Assembly (NCBI RefSeq): GCF_000058485.1
Contig: NC_008278.1
Location: 2,102,962-2,166,961, forward strand
DNA from: Frankia alni ACN14a
GTDB lineage: Bacteria > Actinomycetota > Actinomycetes > Frankiales > Frankiaceae
Reading direction: 5' to 3'
Length of the DNA: 64,000 bases
Shown here: one piece after another, positions 26,323 to 34,606 of the stretch
Layout of the letters: each line of letters opens with the position of its first letter
Position numbering within the stretch: the stretch's first letter is position 1
Translations under genes and position numbers: made by a program
Notes under the pieces: generated by a model
Database searches by the model: none
The model's input: only the letters and a program-made list of their open reading frames with translations
Told to the model about the DNA's origin: nothing

Positions 26323-28041
26323 TCAGCGCTTTTCCAGGTAGCGGTGGACGAGCGCGATGGCCATGGCGCCCTCACCGACCGCCGAGGCCACCCGCTTGAC
26401 CGACTCGGCGCGGGCGTCGCCGGCGACGAAGACCCCCGGCACCGACGTCTCCAGGTGGTAGGGGTCGCGGTCGAGTGACCAGCCCGGCGGGCGGCGGCCG
26501 TCGACGACGAGGTCCGGCCCGGCCAGGACGAACCCGCGCTCGTCGCGGGTCAGCACGCCGTCGAGCCAGCCCGTGCGCGGCGCGGCGCCGATGAAGATGA
26601 ACAGCCACTGGGTGTCGACCGTCTCGGTCTCGCCGCTGGCGTTGTCGCGCAGCGTGAGCCGCTCGAGGTGACCGTCGCCCTCCGCCGAGACGACCTCGGT
26701 GCAGGTCCGCACGGTGATCGCCTCGACCCCGGCGATCTGCTGGATCAGGTAGTGCGACATCGACGCCTCCAGCGACGACCCGCGCACCACCATGGTGACC
26801 CGCCGGGCGTCCCGGGCGAAGTGCATCGCCGCCTGGCCGGCGGAGTTCGCCCCCCCGACGATGTAGACGTCCTGCCCGGCGCAGGAGGGCGCCTCGGTGA
26901 GCGCCGAGCCGTAGAACACCCCGCGACCGGTGAACTCGTCCAGGCCGGGGGCGGCGAGCTGCCGGTAGGACACGCCGGTGGCGAGGACGACGGCGTGGGC
27001 GGAGATCTGCCGGCCGTCGTCGAAGTGGACCGTGCGCGCCGGGCCGCTGACCTCCAGCGTGACGGCGTCGCGCGCGGTGAGGACCTCCGCGCCGAACTTG
27101 ACCGCCTGCCGCCGAGCCCGGTCGGTGAGCTGGGCGCCGGACACGCCGTCCGGGAAGCCCAGGTAGTTCTCGATTCGCGAGCTCTGGCCGGCCTGCCCGC
27201 CGGTGGCCGTGCGCTCGACCAGGACGGTGCGCAGCCCCTCCGAGGCCGCGTACACCGCCGAGCCCAGGCCCGCCGGGCCGCCGCCGATCACCACCACGTC
27301 GTAGAACTCCGCGGCGGGGGAGGTGGTCAGCCCGACCCGGCCGGCGAGCTCGGCGTCGGTGGGATCGGTCAGCGTCACCCCGTCGGGGGTGATCACGACC
27401 GGCAGGGTGTCCGGGGACGCCTCGGCCGCGGCCAGCAGCCGCGCGCCCTCCGGCTCCTCGGACAGGTACCAGCGATACGGCACCTGGTTGCGGGCGAGGA
27501 AGTCGCGTACCTCGTAGGAACGCGCCGACCAGCGGTGCCCGACCACGCGCGTTTCGGTGACCGGGGTGTGGTCGGCGGCGAGCCAGGCGTCGAGCAGACC
27601 GTCGACGACCGGGTAGAGCTTCTCCTGCGGCGGGTCCCACGGCTTGAGCAGGTAGTGGTCGAGATCGACGATGTTGATGGCGTCGATCGCCGCGGTGGTG
27701 TCGGCGTACGCCGTGAGCAGCACGCGGCGCGCCGTCGGGTACAGGTCCATCGCCTGCTCGAGGAACTCGATGCCGTTCATCGCCGGCATCCGGAAGTCCG
27801 CGAGCAGCACGGCGACCCGGTCGCCGCGCAGCTTCATCTCCCGCAGCGCGTCGAGCGCCTGCGACCCGGACTCGGCACGCACGATCCGATAGCGCTCCCC
27901 GTACTGGCGCCGCAGGTCGCGGGCGACCGCGCGGGAGACGCTCGGGTCGTCGTCGACGGTGAGGATCGCCGGCCGGGCCGGCGGCCTCGAACCGGGCGCC
28001 GCCGCGGCGCCGGGCGTGGGCGGAGCCGATGCGGACGTCAT
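26323..28041 (-). CDS. Response regulator fused to thioredoxin-reductase-like flavoprotein
   Basis: The product has 572 residues. A receiver domain (about 25-150) has the acidic pair DDD, phospho-acceptor Asp in LLADFRMP (about residue 82), the switch Thr in LLTAYA and Lys in LLKPW. A short glutaredoxin-like segment (RDFLARNQVPYRWYL) lacks a CxxC. The rest is a thioredoxin-reductase-like flavoprotein with FAD loop VVIGGGPAGLGSAVYAAS and C-terminal VFVAGDARA. Where true reductases have CATC it reads APSC, so the redox dithiol is incomplete. It is probably not a classical thioredoxin reductase. Such fusions occur beside CNB-type kinases as here; their output is unknown. ATG 28041 has a G-rich site. 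Confidence 0.9.
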   Translation of the reverse strand: MTSASAPPTPGAAAAPGSRPPARPAILTVDDDPSVSRAVARDLRRQYGERYRIVRAESGSQALDALREMKLRGDRVAVLLADFRMPAMNGIEFLEQAMDLYPTARRVLLTAYADTTAAIDAINIVDLDHYLLKPWDPPQEKLYPVVDGLLDAWLAADHTPVTETRVVGHRWSARSYEVRDFLARNQVPYRWYLSEEPEGARLLAAAEASPDTLPVVITPDGVTLTDPTDAELAGRVGLTTSPAAEFYDVVVIGGGPAGLGSAVYAASEGLRTVLVERTATGGQAGQSSRIENYLGFPDGVSGAQLTDRARRQAVKFGAEVLTARDAVTLEVSGPARTVHFDDGRQISAHAVVLATGVSYRQLAAPGLDEFTGRGVFYGSALTEAPSCAGQDVYIVGGANSAGQAAMHFARDARRVTMVVRGSSLEASMSHYLIQQIAGVEAITVRTCTEVVSAEGDGHLERLTLRDNASGETETVDTQWLFIFIGAAPRTGWLDGVLTRDERGFVLAGPDLVVDGRRPPGWSLDRDPYHLETSVPGVFVAGDARAESVKRVASAVGEGAMAIALVHRYLEKR

Positions 28042-28513
28042 GGGTGCCCCCCGGGGAGATCGGTGGCTGGCGCGGTGCCGGTGGGTCGGTTGCGAAGCGA
28101 TCGAGCCCGGCTCACGGGCCGTCAGACGACGGGCAGACGGGACCTGACCGCGTTTCTGGTGGAGGTCGATCGGGCGATCGAGTCGCCGACGGCCGGCCGG
28201 TCGCGGACACAGGGTGACCCCTCGGCGAGGAGGCGGATCCGGTGTCGTCCGGGCACCACCGCATTCCACCAGTCTAGGGTTTCGCCTGCCGGTGCGTTAG
28301 CTCGTGCGGATACTCGCCGCTTACCGCCCGATCCCCCACGATTTCGGACCGTGCGGATCACAGGTTGCCCTACGATCTCCGGATCGAAAAGCCGTAGGCC
28401 AGCAGTCCCTGCTCGCGGGCGTGCTCGAGATGTCGGCCGTCCGCGTCCGGCTGTCGGGCAGATGTCCATGGCTGATCGGCGCATCCGTCCGGCCTCGTTC
28501 GTACCGTGGTCTG
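28042..28513. other. 470-bp spacer between divergent genes
   Basis: No recognisable gene. It should hold the promoters of the kinase/regulator operon (minus) and of the esterase (plus). Confidence 0.5.
28502..28507 (+). promoter_or_regulatory. Probable leaderless -10 element
   Basis: TACCGT, then 6 nt, then ATG 28514. Confidence 0.45.
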
Positions 28514-29542
28514 ATGATCCGGACAGCGACGGTGGGTAGATGGCCGCATGCCGTGATGGGCGTCGCGATCGTGGCGGCGGTCCTGTCGGTGGCCGTGGCG
28601 GTGTTGCCCGACCGCCCCGGCGTCGCCGTCGGTCCGGTCGGCGGTGTGCCGCCACTGCGGCTGGCCGCGGGCCTCGCCGGCCGGGCCGCTGGCGGCGCGT
28701 GCCCGGCGTCCACCGGCCGCGTTCCGCTGCCCGGCGGGGTGCACGTTCTCGTTCACGACGGGGTTCGGCGCTCCTACCGGTTGGCGGTGCCCGCGGATTA
28801 CGACGGGCGGTTCGCCTATCCGGTCGTGTTCGACTTCCACGGATTCAAGGCGGACGCGGCGCTGGAGGAACAGCGGTCGCGGATGGGCGTCGTCGGCGCC
28901 GGGCGCGGCTTCGTCGTGGTGACCCCGGACGCGCTCGGCGCGCCGCGCCGATGGAACACCCTGGGCGAACCGGGCAAGGCCGACGATGTCGGCTTCGTCG
29001 GCGCCCTGCTGACCGATCTGTCGTCCCGGTTCTGCGTCGATGGCCGGCGGGTGTACGCCACCGGGCATTCCAACGGCGCCGAGTTCGCCGCCGCGCTGGT
29101 CTGCCGGTCCGCCCGGTTCGCCGCGGTGGCCATGGTCTCGTCGACCTTCGAGGCCCGCTGCCCCGCCGGTCGTGCGCCGGCGACGATGGCCGTGCACGGC
29201 ACCGCCGACCCGTCGGTGCCCTACGGCGGCGGCGTGGTGGTGGGCTCCTCGACCCGCGTACCCGCGGCTTCGGAGGTGGTCCGCGGCTACGCCGACCGCT
29301 ACGACTGCAACCCGGCCCCCCTGACCACACAGCCCGCCCCCGGGATCGTCACCCGCCGCTACGTCGACTGCGTGGGCGGTAGCGAGGTGCTGTTCGACAC
29401 CGTCGTCGGCGGCACCCACCTGTGGCCGGCAAGCCCCGAGGCCCGGCGCGACCCGCGCGACTCACCCGCGGGGCAGACCTTCGACGCCACCGGCGCAATC
29501 CTCGACTTCTTCACCGCCCACCGCGCCGCCCCACCCACCTGA
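28514..29542 (+). CDS. Secreted alpha/beta-hydrolase, PHB-depolymerase/feruloyl-esterase-like (LpqC-like)
   Basis: The product has 342 residues. A hydrophobic N-terminal segment (AVMGVAIVAAVLSVAVAVL) serves as export signal or membrane anchor. The catalytic domain has RSYRLAVPADYD, the nucleophile elbow GHSNGAEFAAAL, an Asp candidate in HGTADPSVPYGG and a late His in GGTHLWP. This is the pattern of extracellular polyhydroxybutyrate-depolymerase and feruloyl-esterase-like hydrolases; the substrate is unknown. Four to five cysteines in the mature part suggest disulfides. ATG 28514 has a TACCGT hexamer 6 nt upstream. Confidence 0.85.
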   Translation: MIRTATVGRWPHAVMGVAIVAAVLSVAVAVLPDRPGVAVGPVGGVPPLRLAAGLAGRAAGGACPASTGRVPLPGGVHVLVHDGVRRSYRLAVPADYDGRFAYPVVFDFHGFKADAALEEQRSRMGVVGAGRGFVVVTPDALGAPRRWNTLGEPGKADDVGFVGALLTDLSSRFCVDGRRVYATGHSNGAEFAAALVCRSARFAAVAMVSSTFEARCPAGRAPATMAVHGTADPSVPYGGGVVVGSSTRVPAASEVVRGYADRYDCNPAPLTTQPAPGIVTRRYVDCVGGSEVLFDTVVGGTHLWPASPEARRDPRDSPAGQTFDATGAILDFFTAHRAAPPT

Positions 29543-29595
29543 CGGCGGCCCCGGCCCGTCCACCCGAACCGGCGCCCCGGCTGGTCCGGACGCCA

Positions 29596-29892
29596 TCAGC
29601 GGCCGCTGGTCGCGCCGGCGTCCGGCGGCTCGATCTGCGGTGGCCGGCGGAAGGAAAGGCGTTCCTCGGCCACGCGCACTGTGAGGTTCGCCCACACCGC
29701 GGTGAGCAGGTCGCCGGTCGGAACCAGGCCGAGGCGAACCAGGAACATCCCCGCGACGACCACGACCGTCACCACGGCGGCCCCGTGCATCGCGAGCACC
29801 GCCGGATGGCGTGCCCGGGTCCCGCGCGTCCGGGTGCAGGCCAGCCCGATCGTCATGGACATCGTGACGATGAGCAGCAGTTCGGGCATCAT
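29596..29892 (-). CDS. Small two-helix membrane protein
   Basis: The product has 98 residues with two hydrophobic segments (PELLLIVTMSMTIGLAC and AAVVTVVVVAGMFLVRLGLV) and a polar C-terminus. A ggaagga site precedes the double ATG (29892/29889). No known family recognised. It is divergent from the WD40 gene, with an AT-rich spacer carrying two palindromes between them. Confidence 0.55.
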   Translation of the reverse strand: MMPELLLIVTMSMTIGLACTRTRGTRARHPAVLAMHGAAVVTVVVVAGMFLVRLGLVPTGDLLTAVWANLTVRVAEERLSFRRPPQIEPPDAGATSGR

Positions 29893-30054
29893 GGCGAGGT
29901 CCTTCCGTGTCCGCGGCCGAGGTGGGGTCGTCTCGGTCCGACGCGTCGAGCGCCGGGCGATTCTTTTCTCAGGCGAAAACCGCTCGCGAGAAAGAAAGAA
30001 CGAGGCTCGCCCGGCCGACCTCCAGGTCATCACAGATTATTTTTCGAGCTGGCT

Positions 30055-30100
30055 GCGAAAATTTTTCGCTGTGAGAATCCTGTGAAAATCCCGGATTTTC
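30055..30100. promoter_or_regulatory. Two adjacent palindromes in an AT-rich spacer
   Basis: gcgaaaatttttcgc (30055-30069; 7-bp arms around one T) and gaaaatcccggattttc (30084-30100; 8-bp arms around one C). They lie directly upstream of the WD40 gene in a patch far less GC-rich than the window. Candidate operators. Confidence 0.5.
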
Positions 30101-30113
30101 GCGGAGGGCGGCG

Positions 30114-32339
30114 GTGGTGGTGGGACCCGGCAGCAAGGGCTCGGTGCGGCGGGCCAGACGCGGCGCGCCCCCGAAGACGAGCAGCGATCCGCAGGTGAGC
30201 CCCGCTGTGCGGGCCCTGGTGGAGCGGCTGGATGAGCTGATCAGCTCGGCGCACGGTTCGCGTACGAACCTCTTCTCGCACGTTCGGGAGGTCCATCCGG
30301 AGCTCTCACTGGCCACGCTGGACGACAAGAAGCTGTCCCGGCAGTTCCGGGGGCGTCCGCCCTATGCCCGGGGCCCGGAGTGGCCCTACGTGCGGGACGT
30401 CGCGCATGCCTGCCTCCCCGCGGACGAGGTGGCGGAGGAGGTGGCCCACCTGGCCGGGTTGTGGCGGGCCGCCCGCGGGGGTAGTCCGCCACCGAGGTAT
30501 CGCGGTCACATCCGGGATGTCCGGGTGCCCACCCCGCTCGAGGAGATCGACGACCTGACCGATGTCCGCCAGCAGAACGCCCGGTATCGGATGACCCTCG
30601 AACAGCTCGGCCACGAGCTTCGAGACGCGGTCCGGGGTGAGCAGGAGGCGCTCCGCCGCTGCGACCAGCTCACCGAGGACCGGGACGCCGCCCTCACGGA
30701 GCTCGCCCGGCTGCGGGCACGTGCCACGGATCAGAGCCACGAAGTGGTCGAGCTGCAGATGCATCTGTTCCGCGAGCAGGAACGGACCCGGGAACTGGAG
30801 GACCAGGCCCGCCGGCTGGACGCCGCCGTCGAACGCCTGCTCGACGCCTACGTGCCGACCGAGACAGCCCGAGCCACGATCCGCGCGGCGATCGCCTCCT
30901 CCGCGCGGCCGGCACCCACGCAGCCCGCGCCCTCCGCCTGCCCCCCGCCCTCCGCCAGCCCGGTGTCCGCCGCCAGCCCGGTGTCCGCCGCCAGCCCGGT
31001 GTCCGCCGCGCCCGACCGACCCGGGGAGCGACGGGGCGCCGGGGCCGGGGCCGACGCCAGCGGCGATGAACCACGGCCGGCCGGACTGGGCCCGGCACCC
31101 CCGGCCCGGGACGAGTCGCTCGTCGAGCGCGGTGCGACGACCACGGAAGCGGTGGCCCGGCAACGGCCGCCGTCGCGCTCACTGCTGTTCCTGGCTGTGA
31201 TCCTCGTTGTCCTGATGCCGGTGGCCGCCGGCCTCTGGCAGATCGGTCTGCTGCGTGCCGACCACCGGGCGGCCGCCCCCGCCATCGCGCTGGAGCGGGC
31301 CGCCGAGATCGGCTCTACCCCGGTTGCGGCGGCGCCGATCACCGATCCCGGGACATACGGAACAGACGGGCGCAACGGTAGCTCGACACGCTTCGACGTT
31401 TTGCCGCCGGCGCCGGCCGGCGGCGCGGTGACGCTCGTCCCGAGCGGCCCGGTGCGATCCGCCTCGTACTCCGCCGACGGGCGGATGGTGGCGACCGTCG
31501 GCACACGTGGAGGACTTGCCGTGTGGGACGTGGCGGAGGGAGGGCGACCCACCCGACTGGGTCAGGTCGACAACGGCCGTGCCCTGGACGTCGCGTTCAT
31601 CCGCAGCGGGTCCCTGATCACCATCAGCTCGGACTCCGCCATCCGCCTCTGGGACGTCCGCGATCCCCACCGGCCACGGGCCGTCAGCCGCCAGGTCACA
31701 CCGAGCCCGCCGCACTCACTGGCGATCTCCCCGGACGGGGAGGTCGCCGCGATCGGCGCCGCCAACGACGAGGTGTGGTTGTGGGACATCGCGGACGTGT
31801 CCGCGCCCCGTCGGCTCGGCGTGGTGCTGACCGGTCATGCCGGTGCGGTGTCCTCGGTCGCCTTCAGCCCGGACGGGCGGACCCTCGCCAGCGGCTCCAC
31901 CGACCACACCGTGCGGCTGTGGGATGTCGCCACGCCCGCGCGGCCTCGTCAGGTCGGCGTGGCGCTGACCGGTCATGCCGGTGCGGTGTCCTCGGTCGCG
32001 TTCAGCCCGGACGGGCGAATACTCGCCAGCGGCGCCGAGGACACCCTGCGGCTCTGGAACGTCGGTGACGCGGCGCATCCACAGGCGCTCGGTGCCCCAC
32101 TGGCCATCCGGTCCGGGGAGTTGCTCTCGCTGGCTTTCGGTCCGGACAACCGCACCCTTGCCACGGGGGGGACGGAGGGATCAGTCGGGTTCTGGGACGT
32201 GTCGGATCCTGCCCTGCCTCGTACGCTTGGCGCGTCCCCAGCGCACGGTGGGCCGGTGTTCTCGGTCTCCTTCAGTCCCGACGGACGCAGGGTCGCCAGC
32301 GCCGGCGGCGACCAGACCCGGCTGTGGACGGTGACCTGA
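30114..32339 (+). CDS. Membrane-anchored WD40-repeat protein with N-terminal HTH-like and coiled-coil domains
   Basis: The product has 741 residues. Residues about 25-125 form a helical domain with KKLSRQFRGRPPYARGPEWP, reminiscent of the XRE-like domains that head many actinobacterial signalling or conflict proteins. A coiled coil follows (about 140-250), then a Pro/Ala/Ser linker with three SPVSAA repeats, one membrane helix (LLFLAVILVVLMPVAAGLWQ) and a beta-propeller of about seven WD40-like blades (VSSVAFSPDGRTLASGSTDH, TVRLWDV). The propeller would be outside the membrane and the HTH/coiled coil inside, suggesting an envelope scaffold or signal receptor. Two blades are near-identical in DNA. 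GTG 30114 follows a ggaggg site; GTG 30117 and 30120 are alternatives. Confidence 0.8.
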   Translation: MVVGPGSKGSVRRARRGAPPKTSSDPQVSPAVRALVERLDELISSAHGSRTNLFSHVREVHPELSLATLDDKKLSRQFRGRPPYARGPEWPYVRDVAHACLPADEVAEEVAHLAGLWRAARGGSPPPRYRGHIRDVRVPTPLEEIDDLTDVRQQNARYRMTLEQLGHELRDAVRGEQEALRRCDQLTEDRDAALTELARLRARATDQSHEVVELQMHLFREQERTRELEDQARRLDAAVERLLDAYVPTETARATIRAAIASSARPAPTQPAPSACPPPSASPVSAASPVSAASPVSAAPDRPGERRGAGAGADASGDEPRPAGLGPAPPARDESLVERGATTTEAVARQRPPSRSLLFLAVILVVLMPVAAGLWQIGLLRADHRAAAPAIALERAAEIGSTPVAAAPITDPGTYGTDGRNGSSTRFDVLPPAPAGGAVTLVPSGPVRSASYSADGRMVATVGTRGGLAVWDVAEGGRPTRLGQVDNGRALDVAFIRSGSLITISSDSAIRLWDVRDPHRPRAVSRQVTPSPPHSLAISPDGEVAAIGAANDEVWLWDIADVSAPRRLGVVLTGHAGAVSSVAFSPDGRTLASGSTDHTVRLWDVATPARPRQVGVALTGHAGAVSSVAFSPDGRILASGAEDTLRLWNVGDAAHPQALGAPLAIRSGELLSLAFGPDNRTLATGGTEGSVGFWDVSDPALPRTLGASPAHGGPVFSVSFSPDGRRVASAGGDQTRLWTVT
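30955..31008 (+). repeat. In-frame 18-bp repeat, three copies
   Basis: Three copies of ccagcccggtgtccgccg encode SPVSAA repeats in the linker of the WD40 protein. Confidence 0.75.
31827..32017 (+). repeat. 138-bp-period duplication of a WD40 blade
   Basis: The segment from ctgaccggtcatgccggtgc at 31827 recurs at 31965, about 50 bp nearly identical, with a 46-codon period. This suggests a recent blade duplication or gene conversion. Confidence 0.75.
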
Positions 32340-32357
32340 CGACCGGTCCGCCCGGGA

Positions 32358-32924
32358 TCACTGCGGTCGCTCGACGTGGTCCTGGATGGCGAGGAAGCGC
32401 CGGATCGCCTCGACATCGGCCGGAACGATCGGCTTCGCCGCAGCGATCGGGTCCACCGGAGCGATCCGGCCGAGCGAACGGACGGGAGGCGCCGAGCGGG
32501 TGACCGTGGAGCGCGCCGAGCGGGCGGATGGCGCCGACACGAGTGCGACGTCGATCGGGCGCAGGGGCAGCATCCCGTCGAGGACGAGCTGGCCCGGGCG
32601 GCGGTCGCCCTCCCAGCTTCCGTCGGCGTGCTGGATGTACAGCTCGTCCGCATACACGGCGTAACGCCGGACGTCGTATCCGGAGCCGCGCGTCGCGGCG
32701 TCGGTACGCGTGGCCGCGCGGTCGAGGGCGGCGCGGATGCGGCCCAGGCTGATCCCGGCCCGCCGCAGCGTCCCGATCATTCGGAGCTGAGCCAGGTCAC
32801 GACCGCCGTCGCGGACCAGACCGGAACGACGCCAGCGCGCCACCTGGCGGGGAGTGACCCGGGCGTCGGGCGGCTGCGGGGGGCCGGCTGCGGGTGGTCG
32901 CGACGTGGGCTGGTCCCCCGTCAT
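32358..32924 (-). CDS. MerR-like regulator
   Basis: The product has 188 residues. The N-terminal part reads TPRQVARWRRSGLV and then LAQLRMIGTLRRAGISLGRI, a MerR-type winged helix with its helix 2 and wing. The rest has no recognised effector domain and contains a Ser/Arg-rich stretch. It lacks the cysteines of metal-sensing MerR proteins. There is no clear ribosome site; TACATT lies 7 nt before ATG 32924, suggesting leaderless expression. It is divergent from the metallo-hydrolase gene, a possible target. Confidence 0.7.
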   Translation of the reverse strand: MTGDQPTSRPPAAGPPQPPDARVTPRQVARWRRSGLVRDGGRDLAQLRMIGTLRRAGISLGRIRAALDRAATRTDAATRGSGYDVRRYAVYADELYIQHADGSWEGDRRPGQLVLDGMLPLRPIDVALVSAPSARSARSTVTRSAPPVRSLGRIAPVDPIAAAKPIVPADVEAIRRFLAIQDHVERPQ

Positions 32925-32931
32925 GTCGCCG

Positions 32932-32937
32932 AATGTA
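32932..32937 (-). promoter_or_regulatory. Probable leaderless -10 element for the MerR-like gene
   Basis: TACATT on the minus strand, 7 nt before ATG 32924. Confidence 0.4.
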
Positions 32938-32979
32938 GCCCCACGGGGCCGCCTCGCCGCACCTCGGGGCGGACCTTCG

Positions 32980-32985
32980 TACGCT
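32980..32985 (+). promoter_or_regulatory. Probable leaderless -10 element
   Basis: TACGCT, then 6 nt, then ATG 32992. It faces the opposite element at 32932 about 45 bp away. Confidence 0.45.
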
Positions 32986-32991
32986 GAACGG

Positions 32992-33705
32992 ATGACCGAG
33001 CGTCTGTACTTCCGCCAGCTTCTGTCCGGTCGTGACTTCGCCGTCGGCGACCCGGTCGGCACCCAGATGGTCAACTTCGTCTACCTCGTCGGAGACCGGG
33101 AGACCGGCGAGGCGGTGGTCGTCGACCCCGCCTACAAGGTGGACGACCTGCTCGCCCTGGTCGCCGCCGACGGCATGCGGCTCACCGGCGCGCTCGTCAG
33201 CCACTACCATGCCGATCACGTGGGCGGCTCCGCGTTCGGCATCGAGATCGAGGGCATCCGCGAGCTGCTCACCCGCGTGCCCGTGCCCATCCACGTCAAC
33301 CGGGCCGAGGCCGAGTGGGTGCGCCGGGCCACCGAGGTCTCCGCCGCCGACCTCGTCGAGCACGACGACGCCGACGTGGTCACCGTCGGGGAGATCCCGA
33401 TCCAGCTTCTGCACACCCCGGGCCACACGCCCGGCAGCCAGTGTTTCGTCGTCGACAACCGGCTCGTCGCGGGCGACACCCTGTTCCTGGAGGGCTGCGG
33501 CCGGATGGACCTGCCCGGCGGCGATGCCGGGCTGATGTACGACAGCCTGCGCCGACTGGCCACCCTGCCGGACACCACCACCGTCTTCCCCGGTCACCAG
33601 TACTCCCCGCAGTCGTCCGAGGACCTGTCGGTCGTCAAGCGGATGAACCACGTCTTCCGCCCGACGAGTGCCCAGCAGTGGAAGTCGATGCTCGGACTCG
33701 GCTGA
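32992..33705 (+). CDS. Metallo-beta-lactamase-fold hydrolase (glyoxalase II-like)
   Basis: The product has 237 residues. The metal-binding motif SHYHADHVGG is at about residue 70, followed by the second His in HTPGHTPGSQC, the bridging Asp in VAGDTLFL and the last His in VFPGHQYSP. This full set resembles glyoxalase II and related thioester or persulfide hydrolases of the cytoplasm. The insertion between the first and second motifs (IEGIRELLTRV) is slightly longer than usual. Substrate unknown. Start supported by a TACGCT hexamer. Confidence 0.88.
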   Translation: MTERLYFRQLLSGRDFAVGDPVGTQMVNFVYLVGDRETGEAVVVDPAYKVDDLLALVAADGMRLTGALVSHYHADHVGGSAFGIEIEGIRELLTRVPVPIHVNRAEAEWVRRATEVSAADLVEHDDADVVTVGEIPIQLLHTPGHTPGSQCFVVDNRLVAGDTLFLEGCGRMDLPGGDAGLMYDSLRRLATLPDTTTVFPGHQYSPQSSEDLSVVKRMNHVFRPTSAQQWKSMLGLG

Positions 33706-33730
33706 TCGACGACGACCTGGAGTTCCGCGC

Positions 33731-34606
33731 ATGAGCCCGACGACTCCGACTCCGACTCCGACCCCGACCCCGGCCTCGGCGCCGACGACCGCACCGGCGC
33801 CCGGCCGGATCCGCACGGTGTGCCTGCAGATCGACTGCCCGGACGGTGAGAGCGTGGCGGACCGGGTGCGCCGGGTGCTGGCCGACCTGCGCAGCACCGA
33901 CGCCGACCTCGTCGTGCTCCCCGAACTGTGGGCCACCGGCTACTTCCGTTTCGATGCCTACCAGGCGCAGGCGGAGCCGCTGACCGGTCCGACGCTGACC
34001 GCGTTGCGGGAGGTGGCCCGGGAACGCCGGTTCCACCTGGTCGCGGGCAGCCTGGTGGAGCGCGCCGACGACGGCCGGCTGCACAACACGACCGCCCTGA
34101 TCGGTCCCGGCGGCGACATCCTGCATACCTATCGGAAGATTCACCTGTTCGGTTACGGCTCCGACGAGGCCCGGCTGCTCACGCCGGGAACGACCGTCGA
34201 CGCCGTGCGCACCGAGCTCGGCTGCATCGGCCTGGCCACCTGCTACGACCTCCGCTTCCCCGAGTTGTTCCGGCTGCTCGGCGACGCGGGTGCCGACCTC
34301 GTCGCGGTCGTGTCGGCGTGGCCCGCGGCCCGGCTGGAGCACTGGCGCGTGCTCACCCGGGCCCGCGCGATCGAGAACCAGGTCCACCTCGTCGCCTGCA
34401 ACGTCGCGGGCCGGCACGCGGGCCGCGACCTGGCCGGGGCGAGCGTCGTCGTCGACCCGTGGGGGGTGGTGCTGGCCGAGGGCGGCCAGGGCCCCGCTCG
34501 GGTCCGCGCCGAGCTCGACCCGGCCCTCCCGGCCGCCGTCCGTGCCGAGTTCCCGGTGCTCACCCACCGCCGGCTGCCGCCGTCCGGAGGTCACCAGAGC
34601 CGGTAG
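33731..34606 (+). CDS. Carbon-nitrogen hydrolase (nitrilase superfamily)
   Basis: The product has 291 residues. The catalytic triad is visible: Glu in VVLPELWATGY, Lys in YRKIHLFGYG and Cys in LATCYDLRFPELF (about residues 63, 136 and 170). These enzymes hydrolyse amides, nitriles or N-carbamoyl compounds; this type resembles omega-amidase (Nit2-like) and aliphatic amidases. The N-terminus starts with a Pro/Thr repeat (TPTPTPTP) from a 6-bp DNA repeat. It starts 25 bp after the previous stop and ends overlapping amtB by 16 bp tail-to-tail. Release of ammonia would fit beside an ammonium transporter, but this is conjecture. Confidence 0.9.
   Translation: MSPTTPTPTPTPTPASAPTTAPAPGRIRTVCLQIDCPDGESVADRVRRVLADLRSTDADLVVLPELWATGYFRFDAYQAQAEPLTGPTLTALREVARERRFHLVAGSLVERADDGRLHNTTALIGPGGDILHTYRKIHLFGYGSDEARLLTPGTTVDAVRTELGCIGLATCYDLRFPELFRLLGDAGADLVAVVSAWPAARLEHWRVLTRARAIENQVHLVACNVAGRHAGRDLAGASVVVDPWGVVLAEGGQGPARVRAELDPALPAAVRAEFPVLTHRRLPPSGGHQSR

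Noticed and set aside
29596-30033. Longer 145-residue version of the small membrane protein
   Set aside because: The extra N-terminal 47 residues are basic shadow-like sequence running into the AT-rich regulatory spacer; the ATG at 29892 has a proper ribosome site.
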